Shown here: piece after piece, positions 1-18,400 of the stretch
Layout: the number at the start of each line of letters is the position of its first letter
Position numbering within the stretch: the stretch's first letter is position 1
Source: Monarcha castaneiventris obscurior
Lineage: Eukaryota; Chordata; Aves; Passeriformes; Monarchidae
Direction of reading: 5' to 3'
DNA: 64,000 nucleotides
Assembly (NCBI GenBank): GCA_026261815.1
Contig: JAMPIT010000437.1
Span: 7,018,001-7,082,000 of the forward strand
Made by a program: the position numbers and the translations under genes
The notes under the pieces: model-generated
What the model saw: the letters and a program-made list of their open reading frames with translations, nothing else
The model's database searches: none
What the model was told of the DNA's origin: nothing

Positions 1-544
1 AATCACTTGAAGATCCTTGCTGCAGTATTACAAAAATATGCTACATATCTTAGGTAAACTTTGAAAGATCACACAACTTTCCATCCCCTCCAAAAACCCC
101 CACCTCATACAAAAATTCAAAAGGGTCCACCCCCAGGAACACTTGCCCTTTAAGCCAATTCCCCTGTTCTCCAGTTAAAATTTTACACTTCTCTAATGCT
201 AACTGCTGGTTACGCCTGAGGTCTTTCTTTTGTTTTCTTTAATTCCTACAGCTTTATAGTTACCCATGTCTGCCTGTTCTGGCTGAACACCAGGTTTGGC
301 TGAGCACTCCAACACCAAACAAGGTGATGTGAAACCCTAACTACAAGTTCAGCTGTAAAACTGGCAGCTGAACTGCCCAGCTCTGCAGACACACCAGCCT
401 GGGCGACCAAGGGCTCTGCCCCAAGCAAGAAAGGAACAACACGAGGCAGGGATATCGAGACAGGCTTCAAAAGCTTCTTATTCTCAGTGGAAGAGCCCAA
501 CAGAGTAGTGACAGCAGCAGGGGAATCAACAGAATCAGTGAGCA
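1..544. other. intergenic, nothing recognised
   Basis: I see no conserved coding block, RNA gene or clear repeat in this stretch. It is moderately AT-rich and carries only short chance reading frames. Confidence 0.5.
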
Positions 545-680
545 AAGATCTCTGAGATCATCGAGTCCCACCTGTGCCTGGCAGTTTGAGACTATTCCTC
601 TTGTCCTGTCGCTGGTTGCCCGGGAGCAGAGCCTGATCCCACCTGTTAAAGCCTCATCTCAGGCAGGACTTGGGGAGGGC
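545..680 (-). repeat. possible CR1 LINE 3'-end fragment (minus orientation)
   Basis: The stretch opens with a GAGATCATCGAGTCCCACC-like block and continues with a CTCTTGTCCTGTCGCTGG-like block. Both resemble the inverted 3' region of avian CR1 elements. It is short and diverged, so the assignment is tentative. Confidence 0.4.
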
Positions 681-839
681 CCGGTTGCAGCAGCTCCTTT
701 CCACAGTCCCAATGCTCTGGAGTCACCCCAGCCCTCATGTGGCAGCAATTTCACCCTGCGAGTCCCCGGGGTTCACAAGCCGCCTCTCCCCGCTCCAGCA
801 AACCCAGCAGCCTTCCCCGTGTCCAGCTCTGGGCTCCTC

Positions 840-1280
840 ACCACCAGAGCACATGGAGCTCCTGCAGCCGGCCCAGCGGAGGACAACGAGGATCATTAAG
901 GGACTGGAGTATTTCATGAGGAAAGGCTGAGGGAGCAGAGCCTGGTCAGCCTCGGGAAGAGGTGGCCTCGATAATGTGTATACATGTCTGCAGGGAGGTG
1001 TCTTCTCGGTGGTGCCGAGCAACAAAACAAGAGGCAACAGCCAGAAATGGATGTACAAGAAGTTCCACCTGAATATGAGAAAGAACTTCCCTGTGCAGTG
1101 ACCGCGCACTGGAACAGATTGCCCAGAGAAGATGCGGAGTCGCCCTTACTAGAGATACCCCCGAACTGTGCAGACGCAATCCTGTGCCACGTGCTCTGGG
1201 GCGACCCTGCTAGAGCCAGGAAGTGGAACCAGATGATCCACCGTGGTCCCTTCCAATCTGAACCACTCTGTGGTTGCTCT
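840..1280 (+). repeat. CR1 LINE 3' fragment (plus orientation)
   Basis: The sequence carries decayed remnants of the C-terminal end of the CR1 ORF2 reverse transcriptase. A block reading IIKGLEYFMRKG lies near 890-928 and HWNRLPREDAESPLLEI near 1109-1160, followed by a CR1-like tail (CCCTTCCAATCTGAACCACT, about 1249-1268). There is an internal deletion around 960-1010. The 3' end lies directly against the ACTL6A CpG island. The family is recognised from known avian CR1 architecture; the exact subfamily cannot be named by eye. Confidence 0.75.
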
Positions 1281-1289
1281 CACGGTGCT

Positions 1290-1697
1290 CACCTCACCTG
1301 CCCCGCTCCGCTCACCTCCCGTGTCCCCTCCCCTCAGCCCATCCCGTCCCCTCCCGCCGCCGCTCCCCGCACACCGCCCCCCTCCCTGCGCTGCCTCGAC
1401 TGCCCGCCCTCCGCGTCCCGCCTCGGGATTGGCTGCCCGCGGCAAGGCCCCGCCTCCCGCCGCCCGCGATTGGCCGGCTCTGCCCGCGCGGCGCTGCCAT
1501 TGGCGGGCGGGCGGCGGCGCTGCGGGTCGGGCCGCGCCGCGGGCGGGGAGCGTGGCCGGGCCGCTTTTGTTGCCGGGTCGGCGGGGACAGGAGCGGGCGG
1601 GGAGCGCGGGGCCCGCGGACACCGGAACCGGCGGGGAGCGGGGCCGGGCGGCGCGGCGCGGGCACGGCGGACGGCGGGGCCGGGCCCAGCGGCAGCC
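1290..1697 (+). promoter_or_regulatory. ACTL6A: ACTL6A CpG-island promoter with three inverted CCAAT boxes
   Basis: The region is very GC- and CpG-rich and continues past the first exon to about 2120. Three ATTGG motifs (CCAAT on the minus strand) lie at 1428-1432, 1469-1473 and 1499-1503, spaced 41 and 30 bp apart, with GC boxes between them (for example CCCCGCCTCCC near 1449). No TATA box is visible. Arrays of CCAAT boxes about 30-40 bp apart are known NF-Y targets in housekeeping and cell-cycle genes. The transcription start site itself cannot be read from the sequence. Confidence 0.75.
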
Positions 1698-9907
<8,210 letters not shown>

Positions 9908-10342
9908 ACCTTTTTACTGTGAAAACTGCTGCCTGCTCGGTGCTCCTTCTGTTTTATAGCTTTAGCATACTCAGGAATGGGATGGACTCTTTTTTGTAGA
10001 AAGTTTATATTGGGTTTTTTGCATAATTCAAGTTCCATTTTAACAAACCTTAGAAATTTTGAGAGACCTAATTGGTACTATAATAGAAAAAGGATGTTTA
10101 CGTCCCTTGTAAAGCAATAATTCATGTAACAAGCTTTTTATAATTTTGTATAAATGTCTATTTTCTCTAGTATCTTTTCCTGGGAACAGCTTTACAGGTT
10201 AGCTAATAGATAGAGGCATAACCTTGCAAATGCCTGTGCTTATTTATTAAATATTTCTTGTCTAATTTCTTGTCTGCTTTCACATAACTAGTCTTCCTTG
10301 CTGGTACTTTGGCCTTAAATTGCTCTTATTTTTCTCTTAAAA

Positions 10343-10348
10343 AATAAA
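10343..10348 (+). terminator. ACTL6A: likely ACTL6A polyadenylation signal
   Basis: A canonical AATAAA lies about 435 nt after the ACTL6A stop codon, in AT-rich 3' UTR sequence and followed by a T-rich stretch. A second AATAAA at 11012-11017 could serve a longer 3' UTR. Confidence 0.6.
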
Positions 10349-12352
10349 ATTTGGTCTTTTATATTTGAGCAAGCTTGTGAGTACTTGCAGAGAAAGTTAC
10401 TCTGCTGTTTTAAAAGTTGAAAGTTTGTATTCATTGATTTATTTTAGTGTAAACTTCTACTGTCTCACAGAAGTATTACATTCCATGGAGTGAATGTTAT
10501 ATTAAGCACTGGTTTGCTAATTTTTTGTTACGGAGCAGTTTCATTTCAGTAAGAAAGCAATGCTTTCCACCTGATGTCTAAGAATGTATTTAATGCCTTT
10601 GTGATGTAGGTGAGAAGCAAAACTTGTTTGAGACAGGGAAGTTGAGACAAAGAATTGCCTCTCCAAGACTGGGAGCAGAGTCAGAAGCTTTCAGTGTGTG
10701 GCTTGACCCTGCTGCAGGGAGCTGTAGCTGAGGGGCTGCTGCTGTGTGCTCATGGCTGGTGTGGCTCTCTCTGTGCCTCCCAGCAGGGTCTCTAAGTGCC
10801 TGTGTTTGCAGGGGGAAGGTGCACTCAGGGTCACAGGGATGGGGATGACTTTTTTTTCAGCAGGAATTGACTGTCAACACGCAGCTTGGTGTTGCTTTTA
10901 AGCTTACTTTAAATTACAATGGTGTGATGGTCTGTTTTGGGACACGAAGTTTTGCTCCTTATCTCAAAAGCTGTGGAAAACCAAATAGCATTTAACTGAT
11001 CTAAAAAAAAAAATAAACAGTACTGCTACATTTTTGTATCCTAAAAGCTCTTGTGGGTAAATAATTATGAGGCCTCTATTTGAAAAGTTTCACATTACCT
11101 CCAAATAATAAAAGTAATTTATCAAACCAGTCTGCTTTTGTCTTATCATGAGACTCATGAGTTGCTCTTGAAACAAAGTTGCTTGATCCAGATTTTCAAA
11201 GCTATTGACAAACCATATTTCTCTAGCAAAATGAGGCAAACTGCAAAGTTGCACCAAGTGATCCAAGTCACCAGCTCTTGCCATTGTGGAAGAAAAGACT
11301 CAGTCCATTTTGCATTCAAGTGGAACATGAACAGCAACTGAACTGGTACCTCAGCCAGTGTGGTGGTGTTTTTAAGCTTTCCCTCAGTGGCATGCTTAGA
11401 TTTCATTATGCCAAATCAGCTTTTATCTTCTGTTTATCTTAAAAGAATTGCAGTGCAGTAGTAATATCTGTTAATATTTCAGCAGCATAGAGAGAGCAAA
11501 ACACTTCTGGAGGTTTTCTCACCACTATAAAGATTCTGAGTTTTAACAGTGGGAATTCTGTGTGATGCAGAGTAAGTCAAGGTCAAAATGATGGAGATAG
11601 ATACTCCCAGGAAACAGTACTGGTTCCCTTGCAGTGTTTCACCTGATTATACTGCTGAGCACATTTGCTTCCTGAAAGACTGGTGTTTGTGACTTTAGTC
11701 TAGATTTCTAGACCACCTCATATGGAGGTTAAAAGCTTTCAGGAAGTGAAAGGTGAAGGTGTTTCCGAGAACTGAGAGCACCAGCAGTACCTACTTCAAT
11801 TTCACAGATGACTATTGCAGTCTTCCTTCAAACATTTTGCACTCCGCAAAAAAACCACTGCACAAGTGTTTGAATGGAAAAGAAAAGAAATCTAGGTAGG
11901 ACAACTGTATAGTTCAAAGTTCCCATGCTGAGTATTTAATGCTTTCTAAGAAGCCAGACTTAAAGCAGGGGAAAAAAATTCCTCATAGCAGATGGAAGAG
12001 CCCATTTACCAGTGCCTTTATGTAGAAAGCAAATACACCTTGAGTAGCTTACCTGTAACAGGGAAAATATTCAGAAAAATAGCAGGAAAAATAGGATCAG
12101 GGAAAAGGCTCATATATGAACTTCAGATGCTTTCACATTTCTGTCTGGTTTTAATGCACATTTGTTAAACTCAACCAGGTAAATATTACCCCTACACTTC
12201 TTACTGTCAGCTGGCACTCCATGGCTGCTCTGTTCCTAATGTAGGTCTCACTCTTGTAACAGCTGGCTAACAGGATATTTGTTTCTGGAAATGTGAGAAA
12301 TTATATGATTTGAGTTAGGCACCAAAGCTGATTTTTAATTCCAGGTCACAAG
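10349..12352. other. gap between convergent ACTL6A and MRPL47 3' ends
   Basis: Apart from a possible longer ACTL6A 3' UTR, I recognise no gene, RNA or repeat here. Short reading frames on both strands (for example 11155-11406 minus) show no conserved pattern. Confidence 0.5.
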
Positions 12353-12358
12353 TTTAAT
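12353..12358 (-). terminator. MRPL47: possible MRPL47 polyadenylation signal
   Basis: TTTAAT on the plus strand reads ATTAAA, the common variant signal, about 140 nt past the MRPL47 stop on the minus strand. No canonical AATAAA was noticed closer on that strand. The call rests on position only. Confidence 0.4.
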
Positions 12359-12494
12359 TAAAGTCAAACATGGTATTAAAACCAAAAAAAGATGGAGACT
12401 GACTGGAATGCTCAGTGGAGTCATATGTGGTTCCAGAACATGATTCATGTTCCACAGACACTTGACCAATTCCTTGCAGTGCTCTTCCAGCATG

Positions 12495-15400
12495 TTACTG
12501 GCTCTGGGATTTCACAGCAAGGTCAGGGAACTTCCTTTCCAAGACCTTCTGCCTCGTCCTCTCCAGGTTTTGCTGCCTTGCCCTTTTCCGTAAGGTTTTT
12601 TCAAGTCTGAGTCTGAAACAGAGAAGTTGGTGTGGTTAATTTCTAGCCAGCTTGTGACCACCTTAATGAGCTGCCCCCCATAAGATAGAGGCTCTCAGTG
12701 ATTAACAACTTCAGTAGTCATTTGCTTTTGATAAGTAAAAAAGCCTGCTAAGTAATATTTTTACTCTGCTTTTGAATTCTACAGAAGTTCAGCCTCTGGG
12801 AGGATTTTTGGTAGTCTGCATTTCAAGTTACTTTTACAGTACAACTGCATAACCATGTCTCCTGGAAACTGAGGTGGGAACAAAAAAAACAGAGCAAGCT
12901 GTAATTTTAAAAAGCCTAATTTTCAGTCTAGTAGCTGAAAACCAAAATATTACTATGTTTTCCTTTTAAAGTGGAATAAGGACAGGAACAGATCAGAAGA
13001 TAAATTTCAATGCGAAAAAATTCTTTTTACCTGATGAAGTGATTCACATGAGGTAAGTAATAGAATCTCTTCTTTTTGTGTTTTTTGTTCAAGTGCCATG
13101 GTATTGGCCATTCCTTGTAACTGTACCTGTTGGAGACAAAAATGATTACAGAATGTATACATTGTTTTCATTCTGGGATTTTACCAGTTTCTCTTAGTTT
13201 CAGTACAGTGATGAAGTGGTCTGGGAGATTGCAGAATTAGTATGTGGGTGTTTATTTCCAGCTCTTGCTGGCCTGGTCTGTAACTGTATCTCCTGTGTTT
13301 TATACAGTGTATGCATCCTTCCTTGATTCAATAAGGACGTTCTGGGAGAGAGATACAGCATAAGAAAAATTCACACGTTAAAAAAAAGGTTTTCCATACC
13401 AGAAGGTGCGTCCCAAGAAGTCGTTTCTCCACTCGCCGGGGACTGGCTTTTCATGGCCTGTTTGTAAAAGCCTCAGAGCAATTTCTCTTTCTCTGACAAC
13501 CAAGTCTATATTTTTCATAGATGTTTCTACCTGGAAATGGTAAATAGTTTCAGGATGCACCAACAAAAAACAGTGCTGGCAATTTAAAAAATCTCAAGAC
13601 AAAATTTAAAGGGAATAGAGTGGTAAAACATGCTGGAATTTCATCACAAGTTCTCTCTCAGCAGGCCCTGTATACTATAACAGTAAGCAATGAGTGCTTC
13701 AAAAACCTAACTTGAGAGCAGGACAGATATGAAATAACTGAGAGTCTGATACTTTAATCGATTAAAGACCAGCTGGGTAATGCATAAAGCCAGCTCCAAT
13801 GCTGATGCAGAAGTATAGGAAGCTCTGAGGCAGGGGTCAGAAGGAAGCAGGAGAAGCAAACAAAAGATTTGCTTATAGTTTGTAGTGGCTGTTGGTTATT
13901 TTAGTTTTCACTCGAGTCTGGTCACAGCCCCAGAAACGCCCACTGAACGATAAGAAAGCTGCCTTGACCAAACTATGACTTGAGCAGTTAGTGTACACAC
14001 TAAAATCAGGGAAATAATTTTTAAAAAGCAGTCTTTAACAAGTTTACAAACACTTGATCTTTCAGCAATTCTGCTTAAGAGTTGTATTTTTTATGCAGTG
14101 TGAACAAGTTACCTTTTCTAATCGTTCTGGACTGGGCATAGGCTTGCGCTGTCGTTTGCATTCTTGCTCTAAAGTTAAGAGCATGTTCTTCTCTTTCAGC
14201 AGGACATACCTAGAGCAGAAAGCACAGTAATTCAAAAATAACTCCTGGATAGCTAAGCAGTTATTCTCTTACTATCTGTAATCCCATATCCTGTACCTGC
14301 TGGCTTCACATAAACAAAAGAGGAGAATGAGGGAGACAGGTTTACTTAGTCTGGAATAAAGAAGGCTTGGGAGGGAAGAGTTTAACACTAAGTTGTCCTC
14401 CACTACCTGGACAGAGCCAGATTTTTCTTACATGTACACAGGAAAAGGACAAGACAAAGCAAGGAAAAAGCTGTTCACAGTAATGATTAAGTACAGCCCT
14501 GGCACAGGTTGCCTGAAGTGGCAATGCAACCTCCACCTTCAGAAACTTCCTAAATCAGAATAAATGCTGGCCTGAGCACCATGATGAAACGAAGTGCCCA
14601 GTCCACCAGAAGGCACTGACAGCCAAGTCTGTCCAATTCAAACGACCCCCAGAGGGTTTGTACCCAACCTGAGCCCTCTGAACTAAACACAACTGTCCCA
14701 CAGCCACCTGCAGTGAGCTTCTGTGTTGTGAGCAGGGCCAGAACTGGGGCTGATCCAGGCCCAAAGCTGGCTGGAGCCTGCAGAGCTCTGTGGTAGACTA
14801 AAGGTACTGGATCATAAGTTCACCAGCCACAATTTATTAAAAAGTGCAGAGCTTCTCTGAAAGAAAAGAAGCTTTTTCACTAAAACCTACTTACCAAAGT
14901 TTGTGCAAGTCTTCGCTACTCTTGCCCCTTAGCTGCTTTATATTCCATGAATCCCCTGTAAAAAATAAAAAACCACCATTAATTTAATGGAACAAAGTTC
15001 TCTTATTCTGTAAAATAAAAAAAGTGCTTTTATTAGGCTCAGCTGACACAACAGTACAAAGACTACTTTTTAAAAAAATACTGCTGCTTGGACAGCCATC
15101 CTTGAGGATACTCAGCTTTGCTTTTAAAACACAATACAAAAAGGCAATTTTGTAGTGTAGTGTTTGTGTTTGTAAAAGGCTGGGAATAAGGAAAGCTGTA
15201 AGATGAATCTTTACACTGAACTAGTTTTCCTCCATAGGACCTATATTTCATCAAAGCACATCTCTTCTGTGATACACTCTTGTTAAAAGTGCTTTGGCTT
15301 CAGTTGTTAGAAGTGTTTTGGTCTTTAATCACAGTTTAAATAAATTAATGGGAGAATGCAAGGTTAAGGGGCGGAGAGTTGGGAATGTTTTAGAAAATGT

Positions 15401-18400
15401 TCTGTTAACTGATGGTTCGGGTTGAGTGTTTGGATGTGTAGTTTATTTGGGCACGTGCGAGTTGTTCGGAAGTGGGAGGCTCCTGGGGAGGGGCTGAGAT
15501 GGACGTCACTGCCCCCTGAAACGCACGGCATCATCCTTAGCTCACAGCGAGAAGGCATGGATTGGACAAAGAGGACAAGCAATAGAATCATCCCCTGGAC
15601 AAATGATGGGTCAGGAATGAACAACAGAACGAGCCGATCACATCAAACATGCCAATGAAGGATTGAAAGTGACCTGAGCAATCGTGAGCTGAGCCAGAGA
15701 CTCCATAAATGGGACTGGTGCCCAGCACCGCGCTCTCCTGAGGTGACGCTTACTTTACCCAAAGGTGGTGTGAAATGAGGAAACCGGTGGCACATTGTGT
15801 CAAAAATGTTAGATCCAGTGGTCAGAGGGTGGCCCACGTGTTTGAGAGCAGTGGTGGCAACGCTAATGTTAGTCAAAGAGACTCAGAAATTAACCCTAGG
15901 AGGAAGAATGAAAGTATACACACCCCATGATATTAAAGCAGTTCTGAGCCAAGGGGTCAGCAGATGGCTTACTGATAGTAGGCTGTTAAAGCATGAATTA
16001 GTGTTGTTAGATGCTAAAACAATTGAGCTGACCGCAACCAAGAGCCAAAATCCTGCTCAGTTTTTGTATGGAGAAGCCAGAGATGACTTAGAGCATAAGT
16101 GCTTCGATCTGATAGAATATCAAACCAGGGTAAGAGAAGACTTATGCAAACAGCCTCTATCAGGAGGAGACATCCTCTTTGTAGATGGGTCCTCACGAAT
16201 GGTGGAAGGGAAGCGAGTCTCTGGCTATGCAATCGTAGATGGTGATAAAATGAAAACTCTAGAGAGGGGGAAATTACCTGGAAAGTGGTCAGCCCAGAGT
16301 TGTGAAGTTTATGCATTGAAGAGAGGGTTAGAGTTGTGTCCTAGGTTACAGTATAGATGTATTCTATTACCACCAGCTGTGGGCCTTTAGCTGTTATCTC
16401 CTGCTATGACCCACCCCTGATAACAGACAATGGGCCATCAAGAAACCACTGCATGACTCATGGACTTATCCTATTGTGAGTATTAACACCAGCTGTGGGC
16501 AATTAGCTGTTATGCCCCAGCCCTGATAACAAACAATGGGCCATCAAGAGATCACATGACTCAGGGACTTATCCTATTGTATTACCACCAGCTGTGGGCA
16601 ATTAGCTGTTATCTCCTGCTGTGCCCCACCCCTGATAACAGACAATGGGCCATCAAGAAACCACTGCATGACTCATGGACTTATCTCAGCCTATTGTGAG
16701 ATGCTCTGCCCAGGAGGGAGGAGCCAAGCATTCCCACCTGGATATAACCTGGCCTTGGAACTGCCTAAGGGAGCCCTGTCTACTGGATTCCCAGAGGACA
16801 AGAGCTACCACTGGACCTTCAGGTGGAGACCAGACCTTCCGTAGGATCCCCGCTTCAAGTGAACTACTTCATCTGGACTGCTACCACCACCCTAACAGGG
16901 TGTCAGGTTGTATCTGACTTCGTCAGTGGTTTTTTTTTTTTCTTTCCCTTGTATTATTTAATTAATTTTTTTTTCCTATTAAATTTTAACCCTAACTTGC
17001 GATCTCCCACTCGTTTGATTTCAAACCAATACAAGTTGTTAAAAGGGAAGAGAGGCACTATTTATACCGATTCAAAGTATGCATATGCGGTGGTACACAC
17101 AGAGAACCTTCGGGAGGGAGGAAAATGGCGACCAGCCCTTTCCAGAAGGTACAAATCAATTTCACAAAACTCCCCCAAATTAAAAGATTCAAAGACTGGA
17201 TTTTTCTGGAGTCTGGAATAGATTCGGTAATTTGGAAAACCCGGACTGGATTTCCCCAGACACTGGAATGGATTCGGTAATTTGGAAAACCCGGACTGGA
17301 TTTTTTCTGGAGTCCGGAATGGACTCGGTAATTTGGAAAACCCGGACTGGATTTTTTCTGGAGTCCGGAATGGATTCGGTAATTTGGAAAACCCGGACTG
17401 GATTTTTTCTGGAGTCCGGAATGGACTCGGTAATTTGGAAAACCCGGACTGGATTTTCCCAGACACTGGAATGGATTCGGTAATTTGGAAAACCCGGACT
17501 GGATTTTCCCGGACACTGGAATGGACTCGGTAATTTGGAAAACCCGGACTGGATTTTCCCGGACACTGGAACGGACTCGGTAATTTGGAAAACCCGGACT
17601 GGATTTTCCCCGGACACTGGAACGGACTCGGTAATTTGGAAAACCCGGACTGGATTTTCCCAGACACTGGAATGGATTCGGTAATTTGGAAAACCCGGAC
17701 TGGATTTTCCCGGACACTGGAACGGACTCGGTAATTTGGAAAACCCGGACTGGATTTTCCCAGACACTGGAATGGATTCGGTAATTTGGAAAACCCGGAC
17801 TGGATTTTCCCGGACACTGGAACGGACTCGGTAATTTGGAAAACCCGGACTGGATTTTCCCTGGAGTACGGAATGGATTCTGGGGAAAACCAAGACTGGA
17901 TTTTTCCTGGAGAAAAAGGTTTTTTACTGTTCTCTGCTCAGCTCCAAAAAGTAATGCTAAAGGCTGGAAAAAAAATGTTAAAAAAAAAGAGGAAAGAAAA
18001 AAATATAAAAGAGGAAAGTGTATGCATGCATAGAGCACTCTCCTCCAATATTTGTGATCTGGCAAAGAGAAAGTGAAATAGAGTGTGAGGTGGTATGGGC
18101 TGTGGATATAGAATTTCTAGTTAAGACAAAAAGAAATACAGAGAATCGCATTACAGGGGAAAAGATCGGGTTAATCCCTGCCGGACCCCTGATAGTGTGG
18201 TGGCTAATAAGTATCTGCATCTGGATCCAGGAAGCAGAATGGGGTGCATGTGACAAATGCTATTATCCCCTATATTCTGGAGAAATTCGGAGTGCTGTAG
18301 TAAGGATCCATGTGAGCCCAAACCAGAGTTGCTTGGATTACTCGAATCTTCAAACATGTGAAGAAGAAGGCACAACCTACTGCTGTATTGGCTTGAAAAC

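Noticed and set aside
14480..14560. Possible CR1 remnant (GGCACAGGTTGCCTGAAGTGG) in MRPL47 intron 3
   Set aside because: Only one short block resembles CR1. It is too short and diverged to call.
15271..15280. Target-site duplication for the outer ERV
   Set aside because: Left flank ends CTCT and right flank begins CTGA. A shared CACT nearby does not sit at the LTR ends, so I do not claim a duplication.
16675..16917. An identical 80-codon frame at 16675-16917 and 24138-24380
   Set aside because: It lies inside LTRs of the second ERV family. The identity reflects LTR identity, not a protein gene.
17200..17900. Possible CRISPR-like array
   Set aside because: The whole 50 bp unit repeats, with no unique spacers, in a vertebrate intron. 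It is a minisatellite.
17058..18065. Minus-strand frames of 335, 251 and 234 codons encoding a repeated protein
   Set aside because: They are generated by the 50 bp minisatellite, which lacks minus-strand stops and stays open in all three frames. No start context or family supports a gene.
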